DNA from: Erythrobacter sp. SG61-1L
GTDB lineage: Bacteria; Pseudomonadota; Alphaproteobacteria; Sphingomonadales; Sphingomonadaceae
Direction of reading: 5' to 3'
Length of the DNA: 64,000 nucleotides
Assembly (NCBI RefSeq): GCF_001305965.1
Contig: NZ_JXQC01000003.1
Location: 1,302,001 to 1,366,000, forward strand
Position numbers and translations under genes: made by a program. How positions within the stretch are numbered: position 1 is the stretch's first letter; each line of letters starts with the position of its first letter. The notes beneath the pieces are model-generated. The model was given only the letters and a program-made list of their open reading frames with translations. It was not told where the DNA came from and made no database searches. This document shows positions 27,151-36,440 of the stretch, piece after piece.

Positions 27151-29001
27151 TCACCAGCCCTTGGTTTTGCCCTTGTTCTGCTCGTCCAGCCACTTCTTGA
27201 GCGGTGCGAAATATTCCACCAACGCCTTGCCGCTGATCTCGCGCGTGCCGGTGAAGGCTTCCAGCGCATCGGGCCAGGGCTTGGACGCGCCCATTTCCAG
27301 CATCGCATTCAGCTTCTCGCCCACTTTCTCGTCGCCATAGAAGCTGCAGCGGTGCAGCGGCCCCTTCCAGCCGGCCTGCTTGCATGCCGCCTGATAGAAC
27401 TGGAACTGGAGGATGCGCGCCAGGAAATAGCGCATGTAGGGCGTATTGCCGGGGATGTGATATTTCGCACCCGGATCGAAGGCATCGGCAGGCCGTTCCA
27501 CCGGTGGAACGATGCCCTGATATTCGCGCTTCAGGTCAACCCAGGCCTGATTGTACTGTTCCGGCGGGATCGACCCGTCGAACACGCCCCAGCGCCATTT
27601 GTCCACCAGCAGGCCGAAGGGCAGGAACGCCACCTTGTCGAGCGCCTGACGCAGCAACAGGCCGATGTCCTTGTCTGCGCTGGGCACCTGATCGCGCTCC
27701 AGCAGGCCGATCTGGACGAGATATTCCGGCGTGATCGAAAGGGCGACGAAGTCCCCGATGGCTTCATGGAACCCGTCATTCGCGCCATTGAGATAGAGGA
27801 AAGGCTGCTGATTATAGGCCCGCTGATAGTAATTATGGCCCAGCTCGTGGTGGATGGTGATGAAATCGTCGCCATTCACCTTGATGCACATCTTGATGCG
27901 CAGATCGTCCTTGTTGTCGATGTCCCAAGCGCTGGCGTGGCAGACCACTTCGCGATCGGCGGGCTTTTCAAACTGGCTGCGTTCCCAGAAGGTTGCGGGC
28001 AGTTCCTTGAAGCCGAGCGAGGAGTAGAACCCCTCCCCGATCTTCACCATGTCCATCGCGCCGCGACCCTTGTCGACAAGCAGATCGGTAATGTCATAAC
28101 CCAGATCGCCCGTGCCGGGCGGGGCGACGACGGGGTAGATATTGCCCCATTCCTGCGCCCACATATTGCCCAGCAGGTCGGCGCGGATCGGCCCGGTGCT
28201 GGCCTGCACCGCATCGCCATATTTCTCGTTCAGCTTGGTGCGGACATAAGTGTGCAGCGCCACGTAGAGCGGCTTCATTTCCTGCCACAGCCGCTCGGTC
28301 ATGGCCTCGAATTCCTTCGGGTCCATGTCGTAATTGGAACGCCACATGGCGCCCGCATCGGTAAAGCCGAGCTCCTTGGCGCCATCATTGGCGATTGCGG
28401 CAAGGCGGGCGTAATCATCCTTCATCGGGGCACCGACATTGTCGTGCCAGCTCGCCCACATCTCCGCGAATTCGGCAGGTGTATGGGCCATGTTACCCAT
28501 CTCCGCCTCGATATCCGAACCGTTGATTTCCTTGCCGTCCAGCGTGCCCCGGCCCCGGCCATATTGGGACTGGAGATCGGTGGCGATGGTGTTCAGCTCA
28601 TCCGCCGCACCCGGCGTGGTCGGCGCGGGCAGCACGATCCCGGTCCGCAGGATGTCCAGCTTGCGCGCCACATCGGGATCGAGGCCCGGCAAGGCGCGAT
28701 ATTTCGCCGCGTCCAGCGCATAGCGCACCGCCTTTTCCGTGCCGATCGCGCCAATCCTTGCGGCGAGCGCATCGGTATCCACTGTGATGTAAGTCGCATT
28801 CACCCACTGCGTGCGGCCCGCCTCCACCGAATAGGCAAACAGATCGGCCTCTGCCGCCGCGACAAAATCAGCTGCGCCCTGCGCTGTCATCGGGAATTGC
28901 GCCGTGCTGTCAGCGGCAACAGTGCCAGCCTCCTGCGCGGCAGCAGGAGTGGCAAGGCCGGCGGCAAGCGCCAGCAGGGCGGCGGAAGCAAGCATTTTCA
29001 T
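27151..29001 (-). CDS. ACE-like zinc dipeptidyl carboxypeptidase, peptidase family M2
   Basis: A 616-residue exported peptidase with a signal peptide (ALLALAAGLATPAAAQ). The zinc site HHELGH and the downstream glutamate in GFHEAIGD are the M2 signature of angiotensin-converting-enzyme relatives. It should remove C-terminal dipeptides from oligopeptides in the periplasm. I start at the ATG at 29001, where the signal peptide begins. It lies 68 bases after the alpha/beta hydrolase on the same strand. Physiological substrates are unknown. Confidence 0.92.
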   Translation of the reverse strand: MKMLASAALLALAAGLATPAAAQEAGTVAADSTAQFPMTAQGAADFVAAAEADLFAYSVEAGRTQWVNATYITVDTDALAARIGAIGTEKAVRYALDAAKYRALPGLDPDVARKLDILRTGIVLPAPTTPGAADELNTIATDLQSQYGRGRGTLDGKEINGSDIEAEMGNMAHTPAEFAEMWASWHDNVGAPMKDDYARLAAIANDGAKELGFTDAGAMWRSNYDMDPKEFEAMTERLWQEMKPLYVALHTYVRTKLNEKYGDAVQASTGPIRADLLGNMWAQEWGNIYPVVAPPGTGDLGYDITDLLVDKGRGAMDMVKIGEGFYSSLGFKELPATFWERSQFEKPADREVVCHASAWDIDNKDDLRIKMCIKVNGDDFITIHHELGHNYYQRAYNQQPFLYLNGANDGFHEAIGDFVALSITPEYLVQIGLLERDQVPSADKDIGLLLRQALDKVAFLPFGLLVDKWRWGVFDGSIPPEQYNQAWVDLKREYQGIVPPVERPADAFDPGAKYHIPGNTPYMRYFLARILQFQFYQAACKQAGWKGPLHRCSFYGDEKVGEKLNAMLEMGASKPWPDALEAFTGTREISGKALVEYFAPLKKWLDEQNKGKTKGW

Positions 29002-29069
29002 CGCGGAAATCCCTCGGGAATCGAAACCGGTTTCAGTTGCTACCGGTCTGGACGCTCCGCCGCGATGAA

Positions 29070-29813
29070 TCAAGCCGTCAGGAAGTGCACCAGTTCATCG
29101 CCCAGCGCGCCTTCGGTAACCGAACTCATATGCGTTCCGGGAATCCAGGCGAGCCGAGCGTCCGGCAATGCCTCCACCAGCGCTTCCGGCGAGCCATTGT
29201 CCCGGTCTTTCTCGCCGCATAGAACCAGCGTGGGCATGGTGATGGCCGCAAGGTCGCTGCGTTCGGTATCGCCGATGGATTCCAGCAGCAGCCGCGCCGC
29301 CACGCGATCGACCTTCATTGTCTTCATGAACTGCACCGCGAAATAGGCCGGATCGCCCTGCCGCACGCTGTCGAACCGCGCGATTGCATCGAGGAAGAAG
29401 GCAGAGCGGCGCGCCCAGCCAGCCAGCCCTTCCAGCCCCATGCCGGTCAATACAAGCCGTCGCGGCGCGAGGCCCGCGATCACGCAGCGCGCCGCCGTGC
29501 GCGAACCGAGCGAGAAACCGACCAGATCGAAGTCCGTCAGCCCCAGATGGGCAACCAGCGCCTCCACATCGCGCACCAGCACGTCATGCGGATAGGCCGC
29601 TGGATCGTGCGGAGCCGCGCTCTGCCCATGGGCGCGCAGATCAGGCATGATCGCGCGAAAGCCCGCATCGGCCAGCTTCTGCGCATGGCCGAACTTGATC
29701 CAGTTCATTTCCGCACTGGAAAACAGCCCATGCAGCAGCAGCACCGGCCGTCCTTCCCCGATGCAACGAAAAGAAAGGCTTGCGCCGTCGAAGGATGCAA
29801 AACTGTCGGTCAT
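29070..29813 (-). CDS. Alpha/beta hydrolase
   Basis: A 247-residue single-domain alpha/beta hydrolase. The oxyanion-side motif LLLHGLFSS, the nucleophile elbow GFSLGS, an acid in LCGEKDRDN and the histidine in IPGTHMSSV form a complete triad. No signal peptide is visible, so it is cytoplasmic. It is divergent from the marR-emrAB operon and upstream of the M2 peptidase. The substrate is unknown; esterase or C-C hydrolase activity is possible. Confidence 0.87.
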   Translation of the reverse strand: MTDSFASFDGASLSFRCIGEGRPVLLLHGLFSSAEMNWIKFGHAQKLADAGFRAIMPDLRAHGQSAAPHDPAAYPHDVLVRDVEALVAHLGLTDFDLVGFSLGSRTAARCVIAGLAPRRLVLTGMGLEGLAGWARRSAFFLDAIARFDSVRQGDPAYFAVQFMKTMKVDRVAARLLLESIGDTERSDLAAITMPTLVLCGEKDRDNGSPEALVEALPDARLAWIPGTHMSSVTEGALGDELVHFLTA

Positions 29814-29879
29814 GAAATGACCTATCGGGCAATTGACGCCATTCTGGCAAGGCTTCGGACCGGCCTTCGCTTGATTTGC

Positions 29880-29891
29880 TAAGCAGGCTTA
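29880..29891. promoter_or_regulatory. Candidate MarR operator in the divergent promoter region
   Basis: A perfect inverted repeat TAAGC-AG-GCTTA lies 15 bases upstream of the preferred marR GTG start and overlaps a TATTAT sequence (29890-29895) that could be a -10 element. Size and position suit autorepression by a MarR dimer, with possible effect on the divergent hydrolase. Confidence 0.5.
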
Positions 29892-29905
29892 TTATACGCC
29901 CGCAC

Positions 29906-30361
29906 GTGACTCACATCGGCTTTTTACTTGCGGATAATTCCCGCCTCGCCCGCTGGTCGTTCGACCAGCAGGTGCGCGCGGCCGGAGTGACCGGCCCGCA
30001 GGCGCGAATGCTGTTGATGCTCGAACGGAAGCCGGGCGAAAATCAGGGCTTCTATGCCGAACAGCTGGAAGTCGAACCCATTACCCTGTGCCGCATGGTG
30101 GACCGTCTTGAGGAAGCCGGGCTGGTGGAACGCCGCCGCGATCCGGCAGACCGGCGGGCCTGGCAACTCCACCTGACCGACAAGAGCCGCCAGATGGTTG
30201 GGCAAATCCGCCATGAGGCCGATCTGCTGGTGGACATGATGCTGGAAGGCGTCTCGGAAGAAGACCGGGCCGAATTCCATCGCCTGCTGAAGATCGTAGG
30301 CACCAACCTTGCCGCCCGGCGCGAATCCACCCGTACAATTGCGAGAGCTTCCAATGGCTGA
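29906..30361 (+). CDS. MarR family transcriptional regulator of the efflux operon
   Basis: A 151-residue winged-helix protein. VTGPQARMLLMLERKPG, the recognition region CRMVDRLEEAGLVERRRDPADRRAWQLHLT and flanking dimerisation helices are standard MarR features. A TTG at 29876 would start ten codons earlier, but it sits inside the presumed operator, so I prefer GTG at 29906. The message may be leaderless, since no ribosome-binding site is visible. Its end overlaps emrA by eight bases, making it the first gene of a self-regulated marR-emrA-emrB operon. Confidence 0.87.
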   Translation: MTHIGFLLADNSRLARWSFDQQVRAAGVTGPQARMLLMLERKPGENQGFYAEQLEVEPITLCRMVDRLEEAGLVERRRDPADRRAWQLHLTDKSRQMVGQIRHEADLLVDMMLEGVSEEDRAEFHRLLKIVGTNLAARRESTRTIARASNG

Positions 30362-31406
30362 TGCCGAACCGCAAACTGCCGAAACCGCCGCGCCTGCCCC
30401 TCGCCGCCGCTGGGGCCGGATCGCCGTGATGCTGGCCGTGCCGCTGGCACTGGCGGGCGGCGCCGCGATCTACTGGCACAGCCTGCAGGGCAAGGTGGAA
30501 ACCGACAACGCCTATGTGAAGCAGGACAAGGTCTCGGTCAGTTCGCTGGTGGGCGGCACTATCGTGGATGTGCTGGTGAAGGAAAACCAGACGGTGCAGC
30601 AAGGCCAGTTGCTGTTCCGGATCGACCCCCAGCCCTATGAAATCGACCTCGCGCAGGCGAATGCGCAGATCGCCACGGCACAGGCCGACATTACCGCTCT
30701 TTCCAACGACGCCGCCCTTTCGGGTGCGGACATTTCCTCAGCGCGTGAAGAAATCGCCTTCGCCCAGTCCCGCCTCGAACGGCAGAAGGCGCTGTGGGAT
30801 CGCGGCTTCACGACCAAGGCCGATCTCGACGCCGCCGAACATGCTGTCGCACAGGCCCGCGAACAGCTGCGCGCCGCCGAAGCCCGCCAGACCGAAGCCC
30901 GCGCCAAGCTCGCCAATGGCGCTGCCGTTCCGGGCCAGAATCCTCGCGTGGCGGCCGCACAGGCACAGAAGGCCGCCGCCCGGCTCGACCTGTCGCGCAC
31001 GGAAATCCGCGCGCCGATGGCAGGCCTTGTCGGCCAGGCAGATCGACTTCAGCCCGGCCAGCAGGTGTTGGCGAACCTTCCCGTGCTGACGCTGGTGGGT
31101 GTCCATGGCACTTATATCGAGGCCAATTTCAAGGAAACGGACCTGGCCGACATGAAGGTGGGCCAGCGCGCGGAAGTTACCTTCGATGCCTATCCCGGCA
31201 TCAGGCTGAAGGGCCACGTCGCCTCGATCGGCGCGGGGACCAATTCGGAATTTTCCCTGCTGCCCGCCCAGAATGCCAGCGCCAATTGGGTGAAAGTCAC
31301 CCAGCGCGTGCCGGTTCGCATCGAGCTGGACGAAAAGAGCCCGCGTGACCTGATCGCGGGCCTCTCGGTCGACGTCACAGTCTTCACAGACGGCAAGAAG
31401 CGCTGA
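30354..31406 (+). CDS. HlyD/EmrA family membrane fusion protein
   Basis: A 350-residue periplasmic adaptor. It has one N-terminal membrane segment (about residues 22-42), then the biotinyl-lipoyl half motif (GGTIVDVLVKENQTVQQGQLLFRID split around a coiled coil at about 95-205) and the beta-barrel segment IEANFKETDLADMKVGQ. It links an inner-membrane pump to an outer-membrane channel. The start at 30354 overlaps the marR end; the major-facilitator gene follows after four bases. No outer-membrane factor gene is present here. Confidence 0.92.
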   Translation: MADAEPQTAETAAPAPRRRWGRIAVMLAVPLALAGGAAIYWHSLQGKVETDNAYVKQDKVSVSSLVGGTIVDVLVKENQTVQQGQLLFRIDPQPYEIDLAQANAQIATAQADITALSNDAALSGADISSAREEIAFAQSRLERQKALWDRGFTTKADLDAAEHAVAQAREQLRAAEARQTEARAKLANGAAVPGQNPRVAAAQAQKAAARLDLSRTEIRAPMAGLVGQADRLQPGQQVLANLPVLTLVGVHGTYIEANFKETDLADMKVGQRAEVTFDAYPGIRLKGHVASIGAGTNSEFSLLPAQNASANWVKVTQRVPVRIELDEKSPRDLIAGLSVDVTVFTDGKKR

Positions 31407-31410
31407 ACGG

Positions 31411-32961
31411 ATGGCCAGCGCGGCCGCCCATAATGAGAAGATGATGCGCGACGAGCCTGAGGTCGTCGCGAAGAACTACCCCCTGCTCGTGCTGGGGGTG
31501 ATGCTGGCTTCCTTGATCCAGCTGCTGGACACGACGATCACTATCGTCGCCGTGCCGCATATGCAGACGACGTTGGGCGCATCGGCTGAGACGATCACCT
31601 GGGTTCTGACCAGCTACATCATTGCCAGCGCCGTGTTCATGCCGATCACCGGCTGGCTTTCCAACCGGCTGGGCCAGCGGCAATTGTTCCTCTGGTCCGT
31701 CTCGGGCTTCATCGTTGCCTCGATGCTCTGCGGCATGGCGCAGAACCTCGAACAGATGGTGCTGTTCCGGGCCATTCAGGGCATCGCCGGAGCCTTTATC
31801 GGCCCGCTGAGCCAGTCCGCCATGCTGGACGCCACGCGCCCCAGCAAGCGCGCCCAGATCATGACCGTGTGGGGCGTAGGCGTCGTGATGGGGCCGGTGC
31901 TCGGCCCGGTGCTCGGCGGAATCCTGACAGAAAACTGGAACTGGCGCTGGGTGTTCTATGTGAACCTGCCCATCGGCGCTCTGGCCCTGTTTCTGCTGGT
32001 CACGCAATTGCCCCGGCGCGAAATCGTGCGCCGCCCCTTCGACCTGGCCGGTTTCGCTTTCATCGCGATCACCCTGTCCGCCCTGCAGCTGTTGCTGGAC
32101 CGCGGGCCGCGGCTGGACTGGTTCGATTCGCTGGAAATCTGGATCTACGCGGTCGTCACCGTATCCTGCGCCTGGATGGCCCTGGTCCACCTCGCGACGG
32201 CACTGCACCCCCTGTTCGACCGCAGCCTGTTTCGTGACCTGAACCTGATCACGGCGATGTTCTTCATCTTCGTGGCAGGCGCGATCCTGTTTTCCTCCAT
32301 GGCGCTGCTGCCCACCCTGCTGCAGAGCGTGATCGGCTATGGCGTGGTGGAAACCGGCATGATGCTGGCCATGCGCGGCCTTGGCGTGATGGCCAGCATG
32401 CAGGTTGCGGGCCTGCTGATGCGCTTCGGCGCCGATACGCGCGCGCTGATCGGCATGGGCTACGCCGTTACCGGCTATTCGCTCTACATGATGTCGAGCT
32501 GGAACCTGGACATCACCCCTTGGGATGTGGCGATCCCCGGGCTGGTTCAGGGCCTGGGCATCGGGATGGTGTTCATCCCGCTCAACACCAGCGCCTTTGC
32601 CACCCTGCCCGCGCATCTGCGCACCGACGCATCCAGCCTGATGAACCTGTTCCGCTCCATCGGATCGTCACTGGGCATTGCGATCCTGACCGCGATCCTC
32701 ACCCGCAACCTGCAGATCGCCCATGTGGACCTTGGCGCGAACGTCACCGCCAGTGCCTCCACTTTCATCGACCTGTCCTCGATCGACCGCTTCGGCGAAC
32801 TGGGCAGTGCGGTGATGGCGATGGCGGATCTGCAGGTAAACCGGCAGGCCGCGATCATTGCCTATACGGACGATTTCCGGGCGATGATGTGGCTGTCATG
32901 GCTGGTGGTGCCGCTGGTGATCATCATCAAGCCGCCACGACGCCATCCGCCCAGACGCTAG
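31411..32961 (+). CDS. EmrB/QacA-type (DHA2) multidrug efflux transporter
   Basis: A 516-residue major-facilitator protein with about 14 membrane segments. It contains LLDTTITIVAVPHMQTTLG and WVLTSYIIASAVFMPITGWLS split across the first helices, the drug/H+ antiporter motif C (WGVGVVMGPVLGPVLGG), and SSLMNLFRSIGSSLG. With the adjacent EmrA-like protein it should expel hydrophobic or aromatic compounds using the proton gradient. It overlaps the end of the convergent DUF2238 gene by four bases. Confidence 0.93.
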   Translation: MASAAAHNEKMMRDEPEVVAKNYPLLVLGVMLASLIQLLDTTITIVAVPHMQTTLGASAETITWVLTSYIIASAVFMPITGWLSNRLGQRQLFLWSVSGFIVASMLCGMAQNLEQMVLFRAIQGIAGAFIGPLSQSAMLDATRPSKRAQIMTVWGVGVVMGPVLGPVLGGILTENWNWRWVFYVNLPIGALALFLLVTQLPRREIVRRPFDLAGFAFIAITLSALQLLLDRGPRLDWFDSLEIWIYAVVTVSCAWMALVHLATALHPLFDRSLFRDLNLITAMFFIFVAGAILFSSMALLPTLLQSVIGYGVVETGMMLAMRGLGVMASMQVAGLLMRFGADTRALIGMGYAVTGYSLYMMSSWNLDITPWDVAIPGLVQGLGIGMVFIPLNTSAFATLPAHLRTDASSLMNLFRSIGSSLGIAILTAILTRNLQIAHVDLGANVTASASTFIDLSSIDRFGELGSAVMAMADLQVNRQAAIIAYTDDFRAMMWLSWLVVPLVIIIKPPRRHPPRR

Positions 32962-33581
32962 GCCCGCGTGCCCCGCGCGCGCAGGGCAATCGCGCCAATC
33001 GACACCAGCGAGCCAAGGGCCGCCAGAGCCATGTCCTTCTGCGCATCCCAGATGTCACCCTGCTGGCCATTATACTGATCGGCCATCTCGCCTGCCAAAA
33101 CGATACCCAGCAGCCATTCGACGATCTCGTAAAGGCAGGACACTGCAAGGACGAAGGCAAGCGCGGACCACAGTGCGCCGCGCAGCTTGAGGCCGCCCAT
33201 GCGCATCACTTCAACCACCGGCAACACGCTCAGCACGCCGAAAGCGAAGTGGACGAGCCGGTCGTAATTATTGCGCTGCCAGCCGGTAATCGCGGACAGA
33301 TCGCCACCGGTCAGGCTGCGATACCATTCATCATAGGGAAGGTTCGTATAGGTGTAGCGCCCGCCCAGCGTGTGCAGCAGGAAGAACACCACCACGCAGC
33401 CCAGCGATGCGTTGGAAATCGGCCAGCGCCGCAGCAGCCATGGCGCAGCAATAAGCAGCAGCAGGGTGGGAATATGGTGGAGCGGCGCGACGTCCGGATA
33501 GGGCTGATCGATCTGCGCGGCGACAAGGGCGATGGCCAGCAGTGCCAGCCATCCCCATTGCGCAACGCTCAGCCGCGGCAC
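32958..33581 (-). CDS. DUF2238 (YjdF-like) inner-membrane protein
   Basis: A 207-residue membrane protein with five or six hydrophobic segments and family motifs NNYDRLVHFAFGVL, SCLYEIVEWLLGI and WDAQKDMALAALGS. Function unknown. I choose a GTG at 33581, with GGGAGGGG upstream, because longer starts would run into asd. It begins 23 bases after the asd stop and is probably cotranscribed with it. The acidic and aromatic residues in the membrane segments suggest substrate or ion binding, but nothing firmer. Confidence 0.82.
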   Translation of the reverse strand: MPRLSVAQWGWLALLAIALVAAQIDQPYPDVAPLHHIPTLLLLIAAPWLLRRWPISNASLGCVVVFFLLHTLGGRYTYTNLPYDEWYRSLTGGDLSAITGWQRNNYDRLVHFAFGVLSVLPVVEVMRMGGLKLRGALWSALAFVLAVSCLYEIVEWLLGIVLAGEMADQYNGQQGDIWDAQKDMALAALGSLVSIGAIALRARGTRA

Positions 33582-33604
33582 AGCGCCGCCCCTCCCTTGA
33601 AGGA

Positions 33605-34630
33605 TCAGCCCTTCTTGAGGTGACGACGGCCGAGCAGTTCGGCGATCTGCACTGCGTTCAGCGCCGCGCCCTTGCGCAGATTGTCGCTGACGCACCACAG
33701 GGCCAGACCGTTGTCGACCGTGGAATCCTCACGCACGCGGCTGATGAAGGTGGCGTAATCGCCCACGCATTCGATCGGGGTGACATAGCCGCCATCTTCG
33801 CGCTTATCGATCAGCATCACGCCGGGCGCCTCGCGCAGGATGTCCTGCGCCTTCTCGGCCGAGATTTCGTTCTCGAACTCGATGTTCAGCGCTTCGGAAT
33901 GGCCCACGAACACGGGAACGCGCACGCAGGTGGCTTGCACCTTCACCTTGGGGTCGAGGATCTTCTTGGTCTCGGCCACCATCTTCCATTCTTCCTTGGT
34001 CGAACCATCGTCGAGGAAGACGTCGATATGCGGGATCACGTTGAAGGCAATCTGCTTGGTGAACTTCTTGGGTTCCACCTGATCGCCCACGAAGATCGCG
34101 CGGCTCTGTTCGAACAGCTCGTCCATGCCCGCCTTGCCCGCGCCGGAAACCGACTGGTAGGTGGAAACGATCACGCGCTTGATCGTGGCCGCATCATGCA
34201 GCGGCTTGAGCGCGACGACCATCTGCGCAGTGGAGCAGTTGGGGTTCGCGATGATGTTCTTCTTCGTGTAGCCGTCGATCGCTTCCGGGTTCACTTCAGG
34301 AACGATCAGCGGCACGTCCGGGTCCATGCGGTAGAGCGAGCTGTTGTCGATCACCACGCAGCCGGCAGCCGCAGCCTTGGGCGCATATTCAGCCGTCGGG
34401 CCGGAACCCGCCGCGAACAGGGCAATATCCCAGCCAGTGAAATCGAAATGTTCGATATTCTGGCACTTGAGCATCTTGCCGGTATCGCCCAGCTCGATTT
34501 CCGTCCCAGTCGAACGCGGCGACGCAACAGCGGCCACTTCGTCCATCGGAAATTCACGCTCAGCCAGGATCGCCAGCATTTCGCGGCCGACATTCCCGGT
34601 GGCACCGACAACAACTACCCGATAACCCAT
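33605..34630 (-). CDS. asd: Aspartate-semialdehyde dehydrogenase
   Basis: A 341-residue enzyme. The N-terminal GATGNVGREML binds NADP, the active-site cysteine is in NPNCSTAQM, and GAGKAGMDEL and the C-terminal SDNLRKGAALNAVQIAE are conserved. It reduces aspartyl phosphate to the semialdehyde for lysine/diaminopimelate, threonine and methionine synthesis. It leads a two-gene unit with the DUF2238 protein. Confidence 0.97.
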   Translation of the reverse strand: MGYRVVVVGATGNVGREMLAILAEREFPMDEVAAVASPRSTGTEIELGDTGKMLKCQNIEHFDFTGWDIALFAAGSGPTAEYAPKAAAAGCVVIDNSSLYRMDPDVPLIVPEVNPEAIDGYTKKNIIANPNCSTAQMVVALKPLHDAATIKRVIVSTYQSVSGAGKAGMDELFEQSRAIFVGDQVEPKKFTKQIAFNVIPHIDVFLDDGSTKEEWKMVAETKKILDPKVKVQATCVRVPVFVGHSEALNIEFENEISAEKAQDILREAPGVMLIDKREDGGYVTPIECVGDYATFISRVREDSTVDNGLALWCVSDNLRKGAALNAVQIAELLGRRHLKKG

Positions 34631-34702
34631 CGAACAACCTTTCTTTCACAGCTCAACGCTGCGGAAATGGCGCGTTAGTCGCCCTTCCCGCATTGCACAA
34701 GT

Positions 34703-35905
34703 TCAGACAAAACCCATTAGATAGAGGATCAGCATCACCGCAGCGGCGAGCGATCCGGCGAAACCGGCCATCGCCACCCAGCGCGCACCTGCGCGGCGGA
34801 TGAAGGCGATGGCATTGACCAGCGCGAAGATCATCAGGAACACGAAGCTGGCCCCTTCGACCAGGCTCTCGATCCCGCCCACAGTCACCAGCACCGCCGC
34901 GACAGCGGCGATCAACAGCGTGGCCGCCCATGGCACATCGCGCTTGCCGCGCTGGGCAAAGACCTCCGGCAATTCCTTGTCCTTCGCCGCATGCTCGGCC
35001 AGCCGCGCCGTGGCAAAGACAGTGGCGTTGATGGCCGATGCGGCGGAAAATACGGCGGCCAGCGACACGGCATAGAAGCCGAACGTCCCCAGCGCCTCGC
35101 GCCCGGCAATGGCCAGCGCGACTTCTTCCTTTGCCACGATCTCGTTCGCGCCGGCCAGCATCCCGGCCCCCAGCGCCACGAGAATATAGACAACGGACGT
35201 CACTACGATGGCCAGCGGCATGGCAATCGCAATGGTGCGCGGGGCATCGCGCATCTCGTCATAATCATAGCTGAGCAGCTGGAAGCCCTCATAGGCCATG
35301 AACACTACCCCGGTGCCGACCAGCGCCTCGCCCCAGCCCACCGGATGGCCATGTTCGAGCACCAACCGTTCCGGCGCCCAGTGCCACACGCCCAGCAGCG
35401 CAAGGCCAAGCAGGATCACCAGCTTGCCCCATACGGCCACCAGTTCCAGCGTGGTGGATTCGCTCGCCCCGCGCAGGTTCACGGCAGCGAGGATGGCAAT
35501 GGCGGCAATGCCAGTCAGCGTGATGGTCACCCCATCCCTGCCGAAGACATTGGCCGCATAGGCGCCGAAGGTCACCGCATAGACCGAGACGGTCAGCGTA
35601 TATCCCCCGATCAACAGCCACACGACATAGCGCGCCGCCCGACGCTGTCCGATGGAGCGCAGATAGGCGTAGGAGCCGCCCGGCTCGTCAAGCTGGCGGG
35701 TCAGCGCGGAATAGGAATGGCCCGATGCCAACGCGATCAGTCCGCCGATCAGGAAGCTGAGCCAGGCCCATTCCCCCGCGACAGAGATCACCACGCCCAG
35801 AGTGGAGAATATGCCGCCGCCGATCATCCCGCCTACGGCCATCGCCCAGGCTCCGCCCAGCCCGAGAACGGGCTGCTTTCCGCCGGATTGTGGAGGCGTG
35901 TTCAT
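34703..35905 (-). CDS. APC superfamily amino-acid permease
   Basis: A 400-residue transporter with about 12 membrane segments. It begins with the family motif AVGGMIGGGIFSTLG and has DEPGGSYAYLRSIG and AYEGFQLLSYDYDEMRDAPRTI (read in parts). These place it among the amino acid-polyamine-organocation transporters, likely proton-coupled. Specificity is not clear. The ATG at 35905 is preferred over an upstream in-frame start because the conserved region follows it closely. It is transcribed away from a strong terminator that closes the rplS operon. Confidence 0.88.
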   Translation of the reverse strand: MNTPPQSGGKQPVLGLGGAWAMAVGGMIGGGIFSTLGVVISVAGEWAWLSFLIGGLIALASGHSYSALTRQLDEPGGSYAYLRSIGQRRAARYVVWLLIGGYTLTVSVYAVTFGAYAANVFGRDGVTITLTGIAAIAILAAVNLRGASESTTLELVAVWGKLVILLGLALLGVWHWAPERLVLEHGHPVGWGEALVGTGVVFMAYEGFQLLSYDYDEMRDAPRTIAIAMPLAIVVTSVVYILVALGAGMLAGANEIVAKEEVALAIAGREALGTFGFYAVSLAAVFSAASAINATVFATARLAEHAAKDKELPEVFAQRGKRDVPWAATLLIAAVAAVLVTVGGIESLVEGASFVFLMIFALVNAIAFIRRAGARWVAMAGFAGSLAAAVMLILYLMGFV

Positions 35906-35953
35906 CACGGATTTCCGATGACTGGGGGGGGAAGGACGGCTTGCGGACAAGAG

Positions 35954-35991
35954 AAAAGGGCGCCCTGGCTTTGATGCCAGGACGCCCTTTG
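35954..35991 (-). terminator. Terminator of the ffh-rplS operon
   Basis: AAAGGGCG-CCTGGC (35955-35969) pairs with GCCAGG-CGCCCTTT (35975-35990), with one or two mismatches. Reading leftwards it is followed by TTTTCTCTT. It lies 32 bases after the rplS stop. Confidence 0.83.
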
Positions 35992-36021
35992 AAGACTAGC
36001 TTGTCAGCGGCGTTAAGGGCC

Positions 36022-36399
36022 TTAGCCCTCCTGGCCGGCGCTCTGGTATTCGCGCCGCTCTGCGATGCGCGCACTTTTACCCGTGCGGCCGCGCAGGTAG
36101 TAGAGTTTCGCCCGCCGCACGACACCGCGACGGACGACGGTAATCGATTCAATGTTCGGCGAGTAGAGCGGGAACACGCGTTCCACGCCTTCGCCGAAGC
36201 TGATCTTGCGAACGGTGAAGTTGCTGCCCATGCCGCGGTTCGAACGGGCAATGCAGACGCCTTCGTAATTCTGGACGCGGGTGCGTTCGCCTTCAACGAC
36301 GCGCACGCCGACGCGGACGGTGTCGCCCGGACGGAATTCGGGGATGTCCTTCGAAGCCTTGGCGATTTCTTCGGCTTCAATCTGCTGGATCAGGTTCAT
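36022..36399 (-). CDS. rplS: 50S ribosomal protein L19
   Basis: A 125-residue L19. [44 protein letters not shown] and [11 protein letters not shown] are conserved. It lies at the interface of the two subunits. The start at 36399 excludes an unconserved upstream extension. It is last in the ffh-rpsP-rimM-trmD-rplS order, 41 bases after trmD. Confidence 0.97.
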   Translation of the reverse strand: MNLIQQIEAEEIAKASKDIPEFRPGDTVRVGVRVVEGERTRVQNYEGVCIARSNRGMGSNFTVRKISFGEGVERVFPLYSPNIESITVVRRGVVRRAKLYYLRGRTGKSARIAERREYQSAGQEG

Positions 36400-36440
36400 T
36401 GACCTAGGTCCTTCATCAATCACTGCGCGCCAGAGGCAGG

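Noticed and set aside
27085-29346. 753-codon open frame on the plus strand
   Set aside because: It is antisense to the M2 peptidase and alpha/beta hydrolase, both of which have complete catalytic motifs.
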